A DNA stretch of 64,000 nt from Streptomyces flaveolus (GTDB taxonomy: Bacteria > Actinomycetota > Actinomycetes > Streptomycetales > Streptomycetaceae): positions 1 through 64,000 of the forward strand of contig NZ_JNWV01000025.1 of the NCBI RefSeq assembly GCF_000716535.1. Direction: 5' to 3'. This document shows, piece by piece, positions 16,502 to 25,260 of the stretch (position 1 is its first letter; each line of letters starts with the position of its first letter). The notes beneath the pieces were generated by a model that was given only the letters and a program-made list of their open reading frames with translations, was not told where the DNA came from and did not search any database. The translations under genes were made by a program, and so were the position numbers.

Positions 16502-17074
16502 ATGCAGCCTGACATTCCCGCCGGTGAAACGGTGAGCGGCTGGTGGGCCCATCTCGACGAACGGACCCGTCGAGAGGTCGACGCGGAAGTGCTGCGGGAC
16601 CGCCGTCTCCCCGCAGTCAGGTCCGTCTGGGCCGCCTTGCGCCCGTTGGGGCTGGGCTTGCACGAGGCGGAGCGGGTGGTCCATGCGCGATACGACGCTC
16701 TCGCCGACCAGGTGGAGCGCACGCCGTCCGACCCACTCGACGTCCCCTCACTCGCCGCCCGTGCCGCGGCGCTCCCGGGCCGTGTGGCTGCGATCGAGGC
16801 CCTGTGGGACGGCGACACGGTGCACGACTGGTTCGTGGTGCTGGTCGCGGTGCTGGAAGGTCCGGACGGGGAAGGCCACTTGGCGACCGTCCACCACCGC
16901 CCTGAGGGCTCCCTTCCGCGAGCGGCCGCCGCAGAGGCCGGCCGGGCGCTGGCCGATCACCTCGGCGTTCCGTTCCACTTCCCCTCCCCGAACGTCCCCG
17001 ACGACCAGGCCCCGCGTTGGCGGGCAGTCGGGCGACCGGCAGGGGGGTCGAACAGGTCGTTGAAGCGGACATGA
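16502..17074 (+). CDS. Hypothetical protein (190 aa)
   Basis: An unrecognised soluble protein beginning MQPDIPAGETVSGWWAHLDE. It is rich in Ala, Arg, Glu and Asp; a Trp-containing segment VHDWFVVLVAVLEGPDG and a HLATVHHRPEG strand-like stretch suggest an alpha/beta fold. No membrane segment, signal peptide or metal motif was seen. Codon bias is typical for this genome. No convincing ribosome site precedes ATG 16502. The gene stands alone between the Rv1733c-like gene and a small helix-turn-helix gene. Function cannot be inferred. Confidence 0.6.
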   Translation: MQPDIPAGETVSGWWAHLDERTRREVDAEVLRDRRLPAVRSVWAALRPLGLGLHEAERVVHARYDALADQVERTPSDPLDVPSLAARAAALPGRVAAIEALWDGDTVHDWFVVLVAVLEGPDGEGHLATVHHRPEGSLPRAAAAEAGRALADHLGVPFHFPSPNVPDDQAPRWRAVGRPAGGSNRSLKRT

Positions 17075-17203
17075 TGTGCGACTGCGAGACACGCGCCGAC
17101 AGGCTCCAGCAGCGCAGGTCCCGCAATCGCGCGGGGCGCCCGCATGGGTCGCGTCGACGCGGGAAACCGGTGATCACGTTCGACGATGCGGGAGGAGATC
17201 TCC

Positions 17204-17416
17204 GTGCACAAGGGCAAGTGGATAACAGGCAGCGCGCGCAAGGAGTTGGCCGAGGCCTTCACCAAGGAGTACCGCGAGGGGCGGTCGATCCGCGCCATAG
17301 CCGAGGCTCACGGTCGGTCGTACGGCTTCGTGCACCGCGTGCTCACCGAAACCGGCGTGCCCCTCAGGGCACGCGGAGGCGATGCCCGTACCGGCGCCGC
17401 CCCCTCGACGCGTTGA
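17204..17416 (+). CDS. Small helix-turn-helix DNA-binding protein
   Basis: A 70-residue protein (VHKGKWITGSARKELAEAF..) with a helix-turn-helix at about residues 25-50: GRSIRAIAEAHGRSYGFVHRVL. The pattern is shared by a family of small Streptomyces HTH proteins that end in a Gly/Arg-rich tail. GTG 17204 is chosen because GGGAGGAG lies six bases ahead; the ATG at 17186 would put that ribosome site inside the gene. It probably binds DNA as a dimer, but no target is apparent. No operon partner. Confidence 0.75.
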   Translation: MHKGKWITGSARKELAEAFTKEYREGRSIRAIAEAHGRSYGFVHRVLTETGVPLRARGGDARTGAAPSTR

Positions 17417-17590
17417 CAGCCACGTCGGCAGCGACGTGCCGCTGCCGGCCAGGGCTCCGGGACGTCCGCAGACGGCGTGGCGCCGCGGCTTTCTCCGCCC
17501 GGCCGGACGAGGCTGGGCCATCGGTTTCCGGGTAGCCGAACCCCGTGGGGCGCCCAACGAGAGCAGGGCGCCCCTGGCGAAAGGAGTGTC

Positions 17591-17752
17591 ATGTCAGGAG
17601 TCCTCCAACGGCTCAAGCAGTTCGCGAACAGTCCGCAGGGGCGGCGCACGATCGAACAAGTACGACGTACCGCGGCCGATCCACGCCGCCGGGCCCAGGC
17701 TCAGCGACTCTTCGGCAAGCTGCGTGGGCGCCGGTCGGCATCGGGAATGTGA
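17591..17752 (+). CDS. Small basic hypothetical protein (53 aa)
   Basis: A 53-residue, strongly basic protein: MSGVLQRLKQFANSPQGRRT at the start, then DPRRRAQAQRLFGKLRGRR. AAAGGAGT sits seven bases before ATG 17591, a clear ribosome site. Arg/Lys-rich helices suggest nucleic-acid or membrane-surface binding, but no known domain is visible. Similar small basic proteins recur in Streptomyces (from memory, not checked). Function unknown. Confidence 0.6.
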   Translation: MSGVLQRLKQFANSPQGRRTIEQVRRTAADPRRRAQAQRLFGKLRGRRSASGM

Positions 17753-18143
17753 CCACCGGGCCGGCGGCCGTCCGCGAGTCGCCGCCCGGGCCGGTCACGG
17801 CCGGCAGGACGGCGGGCCGGACGCCGGTCAGAGACCGGCGCACGCGGGCCGGGCGGCCTTCGATTCCTTCTGCGCCTCGGGGTCGGAGAGGTCGGCTAAG
17901 CGGACCAGTTGGTTCTGCACCCGCCGCATGGCCTCGGCCAACGGCTTGACCTCCCGGTCATCCGCAGCCGCCGCGGCGGTCGAAGGCGGTGTCCCTCTTG
18001 GCGGGCGTCGTCGGGCGCACCGCTGTCGGCGGAGCCGTCGCCGCCGCTGAGCGCCCGGGCGGCGCCGACCCCGTCCGCGCCGGAACGAGCCCGGCGATGA
18101 GCGCGGCGGCCGAAGACGGGGCCAACCGGCCGGCGAGGCCCGG
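17753..18143. other. Intergenic region with possible degraded coding
   Basis: No confident gene in these 391 bases. On the minus strand the stretch ending at 17828 reads EVKPLAEAMRRVQNQLVRLADL in one frame with normal codon character for about 44 codons. Further upstream, coding-like character moves to other frames (for example SGADGVGAARALSGGDGSAD). This looks like the frameshifted end of a small lost gene, but it was not identified. Confidence 0.3.
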
Positions 18144-18620
18144 TCAGGCGGTCGGCCCTTCCCGGTCGGAGGACGGCCACACGTAGGGCAGGTCGTCCGG
18201 GACGCCGGGGAACACGGGCGCGTAGGTGTCCCGGTCCTTGCGGACGAGCGCGGACTGGTGGCTGCGGTGGAAGGCCTCGTCACCGAGCCACGGCGGGAGC
18301 TCTCCCGCGGCGGCGAGCGCGGGCTGATCGCGCACGTGTGCGCCCGGACGCCCCGCGGCGTAACCGGCGATCAGTGAGGCGGCACAGCTGTCCTGGTGCC
18401 CCTGTTCGCGCCACACCCGGCAGACTTCGAGGCCGTAGCGGACCAGGGCCTCCTCGTATCCGCTCCACATGCGCACGGCCGGGTGCCTGCGCCAGCCGTA
18501 TCCGGGAACGGTCAGGCCGCGCAGGACCTGGAGGGCCTCGACCCGCTGCTTGCCCAGGCGGCGACGGTCCAGGACCAGGGCGGAGCGCCGGAAGTCGGCA
18601 TCGGGCAGGAAGGTCTGCAT
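18144..18620 (-). CDS. MSMEG_6728-family protein
   Basis: A 158-residue protein (MQTFLPDADFRRSALVLDRRRLGKQRVEALQVL..) that matches the MSMEG_6728 family, proteins related in fold to pyrimidine-dimer DNA glycosylases. The N-terminal MQTFLP with RLGKQRVEA and the later GDEAFHRSHQSALVRKDRD are the conserved blocks. A DNA repair role is suggested only by distant similarity. It is the last of a minus-strand run that starts at crtY; the hypothetical gene upstream ends 123 bases before it. Whether it belongs to the carotenoid transcript is unclear. Confidence 0.75.
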   Translation of the reverse strand: MQTFLPDADFRRSALVLDRRRLGKQRVEALQVLRGLTVPGYGWRRHPAVRMWSGYEEALVRYGLEVCRVWREQGHQDSCAASLIAGYAAGRPGAHVRDQPALAAAGELPPWLGDEAFHRSHQSALVRKDRDTYAPVFPGVPDDLPYVWPSSDREGPTA

Positions 18621-18743
18621 GGTCGCCGTCCTGGAGCGGGTGCGGGAGTTCGGGTGTTGCCGGGTTGCTCAGCGGGGGTGCTGCCTCACCCCGTGGCCGG
18701 GCTGGCCACGGTGCTCGGCAGTCCCGGTCGGTGTGGGGCGCGG

Positions 18744-19196
18744 TCAGCCGTCGGCGGCCGGGGGGCGCGCCGCGTGGCCGGGGTGTCCGGCCGTGCGGCG
18801 GGCCTCCTTCATCTCCGCCTCGTACAGGTGGTCCCGGCCGTGGGCGAGCGCGTTCACCACACTGCGCTCCAGCTCCTGGAACGGCCGGTAGTAGGTCTCG
18901 TTGTAGGCCTCGATGATCTGGAACGTCCAGTGCCCGGGGATGACGTTGCGCCCCAGGATCTCGGCCTCGGCCTTCGCCGCCCACTCGGCGTGCCCGGCCT
19001 CGCGCAGCAGTCGTACCGCCCGTTCCAGTTCGAGGTCGGCCCCGCCGGTGAGCTGGTGGAAGCTGTACAGGTGGCCGCGGGCGCGCTCGGTGGTCTCCAG
19101 AGCCTTCGACAGCGATCCGAGGGCTTCGACGGTCAGGTCGTCGACCCCTTCGGGGCGGCGGTGCCGGTGGTCGGGGCCGTCCTGGTACTCGTTCAT
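18744..19196 (-). CDS. Hypothetical protein linked to the carotenoid cluster (150 aa)
   Basis: A 150-residue soluble, mostly helical protein (MNEYQDGPDHRHRRPEGVDD..). The body reads SLSKALETTERARGHLYSFHQLTGGADLELERAVRLL, then IPGHWTFQIIEAYNETYYRPF. Function unknown. CAGGGAG precedes ATG 19196. Its upstream region shares two sequence blocks with the crtY promoter (19232-19269 here, 22886-22938 there), and the downstream block lies about 40 bases from the start codon in both cases. Shared control with the carotenoid operon is therefore likely (inference). Confidence 0.7.
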   Translation of the reverse strand: MNEYQDGPDHRHRRPEGVDDLTVEALGSLSKALETTERARGHLYSFHQLTGGADLELERAVRLLREAGHAEWAAKAEAEILGRNVIPGHWTFQIIEAYNETYYRPFQELERSVVNALAHGRDHLYEAEMKEARRTAGHPGHAARPPAADG

Positions 19197-19231
19197 GGCA
19201 CTCCCTGGGTGCTGTGGCGCCTTCGGTCCCC

Positions 19232-19269
19232 GCATCTCTTCCCGTCGCGCCGGGTGACCGGATGCGGCA
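19232..19269 (-). promoter_or_regulatory. Shared carotenoid-cluster promoter element, copy 1
   Basis: Plus-strand sequence GCATCTCTTCCCG (19232-19244) and GGGTGACCGGATGCGGCA (19252-19269) lie upstream of the minus-strand gene starting at 19196. Nearly the same two blocks occur before crtY at 22886-22938. The CTCTTCCC block lies about 40 bases from the start codon in both. This suggests one sigma factor or activator serving both units. Confidence 0.5.
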
Positions 19270-19343
19270 TCGGCCGGACGTGTGACGGGGCGTCGCGTCC
19301 GGTACGGCCGGGCGCTCCACCGTCACCGCCTCCGGACGGGCGT

Positions 19344-20915
19344 TCAGCGAATGCCGGAACGCCGGGCGGCGACGCCGGCCAGGCACCGCAGTACGGCGTT
19401 CCGGCCGCGCGGTGGAACCGTCCACAGGGTCGCTCCCCGCACTCCCCACAGCTCCAGCAGGGCGTTGGCGGCCAGGAAGCCGGTCGTCGCGGCCCGTTCC
19501 ATCAGGGCCACGGGCAGGTCGGTGCGGACCAGGTCCCCGGCCACCACGAGACGGGGGTCCCGGGTGCGGACGGTCGGGCGGTCGCCGTAGCCGCCCACCG
19601 GGAACAGGGGGCAGTCGTCGCGCCATTCGTGGCGGGCGTCGACGATCGTGGCGCCGCGCGTCTCCGGATAGACGCGGTGCATCTGGTCGATCAGGCGCTT
19701 CTCCTCGACGTCCCGGGCGGCGTCGGCCGGTACCGCGTAGGCGTGCAGTTCCACCACGGACCCCCCGGTGCGCGCGGCCCAGTGGGCGGCCTCGTCCTCC
19801 CAGCGTTCCAGGACGCTGACGTTGTCCAGGGTCCCGAATCCGCCGGTGCCCAGGAATCCCGGTCGTCCGGGCGCCACGGGGCGGTCCAGCCACAGCCTGG
19901 TCACCAGGAACGGCGGGGCGTTGCGCAGCCGTGCGATCCGCTCGCGCCACGGGGCGTCGCCCAGCAGTTCCGAGCGGGCGACGAGGCGGCGCAGGCCGGC
20001 GGCGTCCAGGGCGAGCACCACGGTGTCGTGGTACCGCTCGTCCCGGTCCGAGACGACCTGAAATCCGCCGGTGGGTCTCGGCGTGATGTGTTCGACGGCC
20101 GTGGCGGTGCGCAACTCGGCGCCGTGCCGCCGCAGGTAACCGGCCAGTGGCTCCCACAGGGCGGCCGGGAAGGGCGAACGGGGGACGTCGAACAGCAGGC
20201 CCTCGGCCGAGCCGAGGAAGTAGATGTGGAACATCAGCGCCATCTCGGCCGCCGAGAGCTGCCGGGGGTCGGCGAAGAAGCTGCGGGAGAACACCTCGAA
20301 GGCGAGGTGCCGGGCGTTCCCGGGGAAGCGGACGGCGTCGAGGAACGCGTGGGCGCTGATGTGGTCGAGCCGGTCGTAGATGCCGGGGACGCGGACGTCG
20401 AGCAGCGGCAGGGCCGCGACCGGGTCCATCCGGCGCAGGTCCCGCACGGTGAAGGCGGGGCTGAGCGCGGCGAAACCGAGCGCGCTCCACGGCGGGGTGC
20501 GCGGGACGTGGCGGAAACCGTCGCGCATGCCGTCGGCGTGCAGCAGCGGGTAGTCGGGCAGACCGGTCAGTCGCCGCAGGCCGGGGTCGGTGCGGCGGAG
20601 CAGCCCGCGCAGGTTGTAGTACTGGCGGAAGAAGGCGTGGAAGCCTCGGCTCATGGTCACCGGGGTGCCGTCCCGCAGGAGGGTCGGCCAGCCCCCGGCG
20701 CGCCCGCCGAGGTACGGCTGCCGCTCGTACACCGTGACGGCCACCCCGCGCTCGGCGAGCGCCGTGGCGGCGGCGAGACCGGCGATGCCGCCGCCGACGA
20801 CGGCGGCGGTGGGGCGGGCCCCGTCGACGCGCCGCCCGCCGGGGGACGCCGGCACCATCCGGGCCCGCCGGTCCCGGCCAGGACGGCCGCCGTTCCACGG
20901 CTCGGCCGCGGTCAT
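19344..20915 (-). CDS. crtU: Carotenoid aromatase/desaturase CrtU (isorenieratene synthase)
   Basis: A 523-residue FAD-dependent amine-oxidase-fold enzyme. The dinucleotide motif GGGIAGLAAATALAERG lies near residue 39, followed by GGRAGGW; SRGFHAFFRQYYNLR is typical of CrtU. The C-terminal FAD segment reads LVVAGDLVRTDLPVALMERAATTGFLAAN. CrtU enzymes desaturate and shift a methyl group on the beta-rings of beta-carotene, giving aromatic carotenoids such as isorenieratene (family knowledge). ATG 20915 overlaps the crtT stop (ATGA), so the two are translationally coupled. Length is as expected. Confidence 0.9.
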   Translation of the reverse strand: MTAAEPWNGGRPGRDRRARMVPASPGGRRVDGARPTAAVVGGGIAGLAAATALAERGVAVTVYERQPYLGGRAGGWPTLLRDGTPVTMSRGFHAFFRQYYNLRGLLRRTDPGLRRLTGLPDYPLLHADGMRDGFRHVPRTPPWSALGFAALSPAFTVRDLRRMDPVAALPLLDVRVPGIYDRLDHISAHAFLDAVRFPGNARHLAFEVFSRSFFADPRQLSAAEMALMFHIYFLGSAEGLLFDVPRSPFPAALWEPLAGYLRRHGAELRTATAVEHITPRPTGGFQVVSDRDERYHDTVVLALDAAGLRRLVARSELLGDAPWRERIARLRNAPPFLVTRLWLDRPVAPGRPGFLGTGGFGTLDNVSVLERWEDEAAHWAARTGGSVVELHAYAVPADAARDVEEKRLIDQMHRVYPETRGATIVDARHEWRDDCPLFPVGGYGDRPTVRTRDPRLVVAGDLVRTDLPVALMERAATTGFLAANALLELWGVRGATLWTVPPRGRNAVLRCLAGVAARRSGIR

Positions 20916-21631
20916 CGCGCGCTCTCCGCGCGCCGGGCGACGAAGGTGTGGGTGATGCCGGTCTGCCAGCCCGGCAGGGGCAGCGCCCGGACGTGTTCGA
21001 AGCCGGCCGCGCGGACGCGGGCGGCGAAGCGGTCGGCGGTGTCGAACTCGACGACGCTGCGCCATAGATGGCGGTACAGCCCGCCGTCCCCGAGGACGCA
21101 CGCCGCGGGTTGTACGAGGCCGCGGCACACCAGGCTCCACACCGCTCGGTCGACGCGGCGGCCGCTGAGGGTGTACTCGTGCACGCCGAGCCGGCCGCCG
21201 GGTACGAGCAGGTCCCGTACGGCGGTGAGGACGGCGTCGGGATCGGACACGTTGCGCAGCAGGTAGGCGGCGAAGACCGCGTCGAACGGGCCGGTCACCC
21301 CCGCCTCGGCCAGGCGTTCCACCGGTGCCCGCACGAAGGTCACCCCAGCCGCCCAGGGCTTGGCGGCGGCCCGCCGCAGCATGCCGGCGGAGGCGTCGAC
21401 GGCGGTGATGTGCGCGGCCGGCAGGACGGCGCGGAGCGCCGCCGTGGAGGCGCCTGTGCCGCAGCCGAGGTCCAGCAGGCGCAGGCCCGCTCCGGGCCCC
21501 GGCAGGCCGAGCCGGCGTACCGAGCGCCGAAGGTGGGCGTGATAACCGGGGTTGGCGGCCACCAGGGCGTCGTAGCCGCGGGCGGCGTGGTCGAACGCGG
21601 CGGTGAGGTCCTCGTCGCGCAGCAGCGTCAT
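20912..21631 (-). CDS. crtT: Carotenoid-cluster methyltransferase CrtT
   Basis: A 239-residue class I SAM-dependent methyltransferase of UbiE type. Motif I is LLDLGCGTGASTAALR (about residue 52), followed by the acidic residue in ITAVDAS, and motif II/III lies in FDAVFAAYLLRNVSDPDAV. Genes of this type sit between crtY and crtU in Streptomyces carotenoid clusters and are named crtT; their exact reaction has not been settled as far as I know. The stop overlaps the crtU start and the gene follows crtY by 31 bases, so it is the middle of a crtY-crtT-crtU operon. Confidence 0.88.
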   Translation of the reverse strand: MTLLRDEDLTAAFDHAARGYDALVAANPGYHAHLRRSVRRLGLPGPGAGLRLLDLGCGTGASTAALRAVLPAAHITAVDASAGMLRRAAAKPWAAGVTFVRAPVERLAEAGVTGPFDAVFAAYLLRNVSDPDAVLTAVRDLLVPGGRLGVHEYTLSGRRVDRAVWSLVCRGLVQPAACVLGDGGLYRHLWRSVVEFDTADRFAARVRAAGFEHVRALPLPGWQTGITHTFVARRAESAR

Positions 21632-21662
21632 GCGGTCTCCAGGTCGGTGGGGCGGAGGGTGA

Positions 21663-22850
21663 TCAGCCGAACGGCCGGCGGGGCAGGAGGGGCAGTTCGA
21701 GCGCCGAGCGGAGCATCGGGCCGATCGGGGTGCGCAGGCCGATGGCGAGGTCCTCGCGCAGGCGGGTGCGTCCGTCGAGGAAGCGCAGGAGCCGGGGGGT
21801 GGGCACGTGGGCGAACAGGTCGCAGAACAACGCGGGGCCGTCGACCCGGCCGGTGGCCAGGGCCCGCAGAAGTACGGCGTCCATGGCGCGGGAACGGGCG
21901 GAGTGGGCGGAAGGTGGCACCGGCCGGCGGCCCCGGCGCAGGGCGGCGGCGACGGATCGCGTCTGGCGTTGCAGGCCGGCGAAGGTGTAGCCGGTGGACG
22001 GGCGGGTGGCGCCGCCGGCGGCGCCGATGCGGAAGACGGAGGCTCCGACCTGCCGGGGCATCGGCGCGTCCGTCATCGGGATGACGCCTGTCTCGGTGGA
22101 CAGGACCTGCGTGTCGCCGAGGCGCAGCACGTCGTCGACGTAGTGCCGCACCGCCGCCTCGTAACCGCCGGCGGTGAGTGCCCGGGGTGAGAACTCCGTG
22201 TACTCGACGAGGGCCTCGTGCGGGCCGACGGGCAGGACGTAGCCGAACGAGAGGCCGTCGGCGGGCTGCGGGGTGCGGAAGTCCATGAGGTCGACGGTGC
22301 GGGGGTCGAACACCGGTCGTGCGGTGTGGACGAACCAGCCGTGGAAGTGCTGGAGCAGTGTGGTGCGGGCGGCGGGCAGGCTGCCGGGCGGCCGGGAGTC
22401 GAACACCCAGCGGGCGGTGAGCGCACGGGCCTCGCCGTCGGCGCTCCGCGCCAGGACGCGGGCTCCGCCCTCGACGTCCTCCACCGTCTCGACGGTGGCC
22501 TCCAGCCGCCGCACGTTCGGGCTGCGCGCCAGGTCCCGGCCGACCAGGTCCTCGAAGTCGTCGGACCGGATCATCTTGTACCGCAGCGGCGCGAGGTGGC
22601 CTTCGATCGGGTCGCCCGCCGGGCGCCGTACCCGCAGGTGCCGCCAGGAGGCCGTCAGCGCGCCGTCGAAACGCCCGTGGCCCGGCTCCCAGAAGCACCA
22701 GGTGCGGCGCGGTGCGCGCAGCGGGCCCGGCGGCGCGTCCACCAGGACGACGGACGGCGTCCGCAACCCCCGCGCGTGCCCCGCCAGACGGTGGGCCAGG
22801 GACAGGCCGGCGGCTCCGCCACCCAGAACGGCCACCTCCGCCTCGAACAC
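21663..22850 (-). CDS. crtY: Lycopene cyclase CrtY
   Basis: A 395-residue lycopene beta-cyclase. The N-terminal flavin motif is VAVLGGGAAGLSLAHRL; the CrtY hallmarks are RTWCFWEPGHGRFDGAL, FDSRPPG and IGAAGGATRPSTGYTFAGLQRQ. The enzyme closes both ends of lycopene to beta-rings at the membrane. The GTG at 22850 is preceded by GAAGGAG, three bases away, and the reading frame has no family character before it. It is the first gene of crtY-crtT-crtU. A promoter block shared with the 150-aa gene lies about 40 bases upstream. Confidence 0.92.
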   Translation of the reverse strand: MFEAEVAVLGGGAAGLSLAHRLAGHARGLRTPSVVLVDAPPGPLRAPRRTWCFWEPGHGRFDGALTASWRHLRVRRPAGDPIEGHLAPLRYKMIRSDDFEDLVGRDLARSPNVRRLEATVETVEDVEGGARVLARSADGEARALTARWVFDSRPPGSLPAARTTLLQHFHGWFVHTARPVFDPRTVDLMDFRTPQPADGLSFGYVLPVGPHEALVEYTEFSPRALTAGGYEAAVRHYVDDVLRLGDTQVLSTETGVIPMTDAPMPRQVGASVFRIGAAGGATRPSTGYTFAGLQRQTRSVAAALRRGRRPVPPSAHSARSRAMDAVLLRALATGRVDGPALFCDLFAHVPTPRLLRFLDGRTRLREDLAIGLRTPIGPMLRSALELPLLPRRPFG

Positions 22851-22885
22851 GACGGCTCCTTCCGTGCTGTGCGTGCACGTGCCTT

Positions 22886-22938
22886 GCGTCTCTTCCCGCC
22901 GACGTGCCCGGACGGACGCGGGTCACCCGGATGCGGCA
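22886..22938 (-). promoter_or_regulatory. Shared carotenoid-cluster promoter element, copy 2
   Basis: GCGTCTCTTCCCG (22886-22898) and GGGTCACCCGGATGCGGCA (22920-22938) lie upstream of crtY, read here on the plus strand. They match the blocks at 19232-19269 apart from a 14-base difference in spacing. The element lies in the divergent region between crtY and the crtE remnant. Confidence 0.5.
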
Positions 22939-23080
22939 CGCGGGGGTCACGGCGGGCCGGCGATGTGGAAGGCATCGCCGCAGACGGCCGGCCGCGCCGC
23001 GGCCGGTGCCGCTGGCACGCCCGGTACACGCGGCGAAGACGTGGTGACGGATCGCTCGGCACCACGACGAGAGGAACAGG

Positions 23081-23700
23081 ATGCGCCCCACACAGGCGAA
23101 GGAACACCATGCGGTCGCGCCGCCGCCCGCCCCGCGCCCGGTGCTCCCGTCGGGATCCCCCGTCCGGGTGCGACGGGACGACGGAACCGGCGAGACCCGG
23201 GGCGAGGCCCACGGCGCGCTCGGCAGGGGCACGGGTGAGGCGGCCAGGGCCCAGGCGGACGTACCCGCCGTCGGCCGGGTGCCCGACCAATTCCCGGCCG
23301 GTCGCGTCGCCCGCGCCCAGGCCATGGACGCCCTGTTCGCCGGGGAACCAGCCGGGCGGGCCGCGCGGTTCACCCGGTCGGGGGGCAGACGCACGCGTTC
23401 GCCACTTCCGTGGTGGACGGTGCATGCTTGCGCCGGCACCGGCCGGACGCAGGTCGCCGCGGCTGTGCGGACCGGCTCCGCGGTCGGACTGCTGCGGACC
23501 CGCGCCCCGGGACACGACGACGTGATGGACGGCTCGGCACCGCGCCGCGGCCGTCCGGCTCTCCACGCCGGCCTGTGCACGCCCGGGCATGCATGCTCCA
23601 GGTCGTCGCGCAGCCGGAAGGCCACGCCGACGCGCCGTCCAGCGCGGCACAGCGCGCGGGTCGTGGCGTCGTCGGCACCCTCGCCCCTGGCACGCTCCGG
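23081..23700 (+). pseudogene. crtE: Scrambled crtE (geranylgeranyl diphosphate synthase) remnant
   Basis: From ATG 23081 (after GAGGAACAGG) the plus strand reads RVARAQAMDALFAGE, then SGGRRTRSPLPWWTVHACAG and [20 protein letters not shown], the first half of a trans-prenyltransferase including the first Asp-rich motif region. At about 23580-23596 homology stops. The minus strand from 23690 to 23596 then reads [16 protein letters not shown] and [10 protein letters not shown], the second Asp-rich region of the same enzyme, in inverted orientation. About 100 central residues and the C-terminus are missing. Expected conserved residues are also changed (GLLRTRAPGHDD for ELLQTCALVHDD). It cannot make GGPP, so the pathway needs another synthase. 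Confidence 0.65.
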
Positions 23701-23718
23701 CGCGCGGAAGACCGCCCG

Positions 23719-25260
23719 ATGAGGCGCACGCTGCCCGGACGCACCGACCACGTCGTCGTCGTGGGAGCCGGCCTTGCCGGGCTGTCGGCCGCACTGCACC
23801 TGCTGGGCGCCGGGCGACGCGTCACGCTCGTCGAGCGGGACGCCCTGCCCGGCGGCCGGGCTGGACGCCTCGCCCTCGGCGGTTACCGGGTCGACACAGG
23901 TCCCACCGTGCTGACCATGCCCCACCTCGCCGACGAGGCGTTCGCGGCCGTCGGCGACAGCCTGCACCGCAGGGTGGAACTGATTCCGCTGCACCCGGCC
24001 TACCGGGCCCGCTTCGCCGACGGCAGCACGCTCGACGTGCACACCGACGCCGACGCGATGACGGCGGAGGTGGAGCGCTTCGCCGGCCCCGGGGAAGCGG
24101 CCGGGTACCGGCGGCTGCGCGACTGGCTGGGCAAGCTGCACCGGGCGCAGATGCGCCGTTTCATCGACGCCAACTTCGACTCCCCGCTCGACCTGCTGAA
24201 CACCGACCTGGCCCGGCTGGCCGCGCTCGGCGGCTTCGGCCGGCTGGACGCCCGGATCGGGCGTTTCCTGAAGGACGAACGGCTGCGCCGGGTCTTCTCC
24301 TTCCAGGCGCTGTACGCGGGCGTGCCGCCCGCCCGCGCCCTGGCCGCGTACGCGGTCATCGCCTACATGGACACCGTCGCGGGCGTGTACTTCCCCCGGG
24401 GCGGCATGCACGCCCTGCCGCGGGCCATGGCGGACGCCGCCGCCGAGGCGGGCGCCGACCTGCGGTACGGGCAGCGGGTGACCCGTCTGGAACGCTCGGG
24501 CGGGCGCGTCACCGCCGTCGTCACGGACCAGGACCGCATCCCCTGCGACGCCGTCGTCCTCACCCCGGACCTCCCGGTCGCCTACCGGCTCCTAGGCCGT
24601 TCCCCCCGGCGTCCGCTGCGCCTGCGGCACTCGCCGTCCGCCGTGGTGCTGCACGTCGGAACCGTCCGTACGTGGCCGCAGCTGGCGCACCACACGCTGT
24701 TCTTCGGCTCGGCCTGGCACACCACGTTCACCGAACTCACCCGCACCGGCAGGCTGATGAGCGATCCCTCCCTGCTCGTGACCCGGCCCACCGCCACCGA
24801 TCCGCGGCTCGCACCGCCGGGCCGCCATCTGCACTACGTCCTCGCGCCCTGCCCCAACACGGACATCGGGCCGGACGCCGCCGCGTGGGGCGAACTCGGC
24901 CCCCGCTACCGGCAGACGCTGCTGCGGGAGCTGGAGCGGCGTGGTCTGGACGGCATCGAGGGCAGCGTCGAGGAGGAGTGTCTCGTCACCCCGGCCGACT
25001 GGCGGGCCGCGGGCCACGCCGCGGGGACGCCCTTCTCGGCCGCCCACACCTTCGCCCAGACAGGGCCGTTCCGGCCGCGAAACCTGGTGCGGGGCACCGA
25101 GAACGCCGTACTCGCCGGCTGCGGCACGACGCCGGGCGTCGGCGTGCCGACCGTGCTGCTGTCCGGGAAACTCGCCGCCGCCCGGATCACCGGCCTACCG
25201 CGTCCCGCGTCCACCCGGCCCCCCGCCCTGCCCGCGCGAGCGAAGGAGACCCTCACATGA
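23719..25260 (+). CDS. crtI: Phytoene desaturase CrtI
   Basis: A 513-residue FAD-dependent desaturase turning phytoene into lycopene. N-terminal [21 protein letters not shown] and [22 protein letters not shown] are CrtI signatures; the central [22 protein letters not shown] and C-terminal [20 protein letters not shown] complete the family pattern. ATG 23719 lies eight bases after GGAAG and just beyond the crtE remnant. Its TGA overlaps the crtB ATG. The enzyme acts at the membrane. Length matches the family, and there is no sign of damage despite the broken crtE directly upstream. Confidence 0.93.
   Translation: MRRTLPGRTDHVVVVGAGLAGLSAALHLLGAGRRVTLVERDALPGGRAGRLALGGYRVDTGPTVLTMPHLADEAFAAVGDSLHRRVELIPLHPAYRARFADGSTLDVHTDADAMTAEVERFAGPGEAAGYRRLRDWLGKLHRAQMRRFIDANFDSPLDLLNTDLARLAALGGFGRLDARIGRFLKDERLRRVFSFQALYAGVPPARALAAYAVIAYMDTVAGVYFPRGGMHALPRAMADAAAEAGADLRYGQRVTRLERSGGRVTAVVTDQDRIPCDAVVLTPDLPVAYRLLGRSPRRPLRLRHSPSAVVLHVGTVRTWPQLAHHTLFFGSAWHTTFTELTRTGRLMSDPSLLVTRPTATDPRLAPPGRHLHYVLAPCPNTDIGPDAAAWGELGPRYRQTLLRELERRGLDGIEGSVEEECLVTPADWRAAGHAAGTPFSAAHTFAQTGPFRPRNLVRGTENAVLAGCGTTPGVGVPTVLLSGKLAAARITGLPRPASTRPPALPARAKETLT

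Noticed and set aside
18280..20898. 872-codon minus frame in the crtU region
   Set aside because: Out of frame with crtU; Arg/Pro-rich translation typical of shadow frames.
21628..24411. 927-codon minus-strand frame across crtY and crtI
   Set aside because: Antisense or out-of-frame reading of crt genes; it has no own domains, apart from the short inverted crtE piece noted separately.
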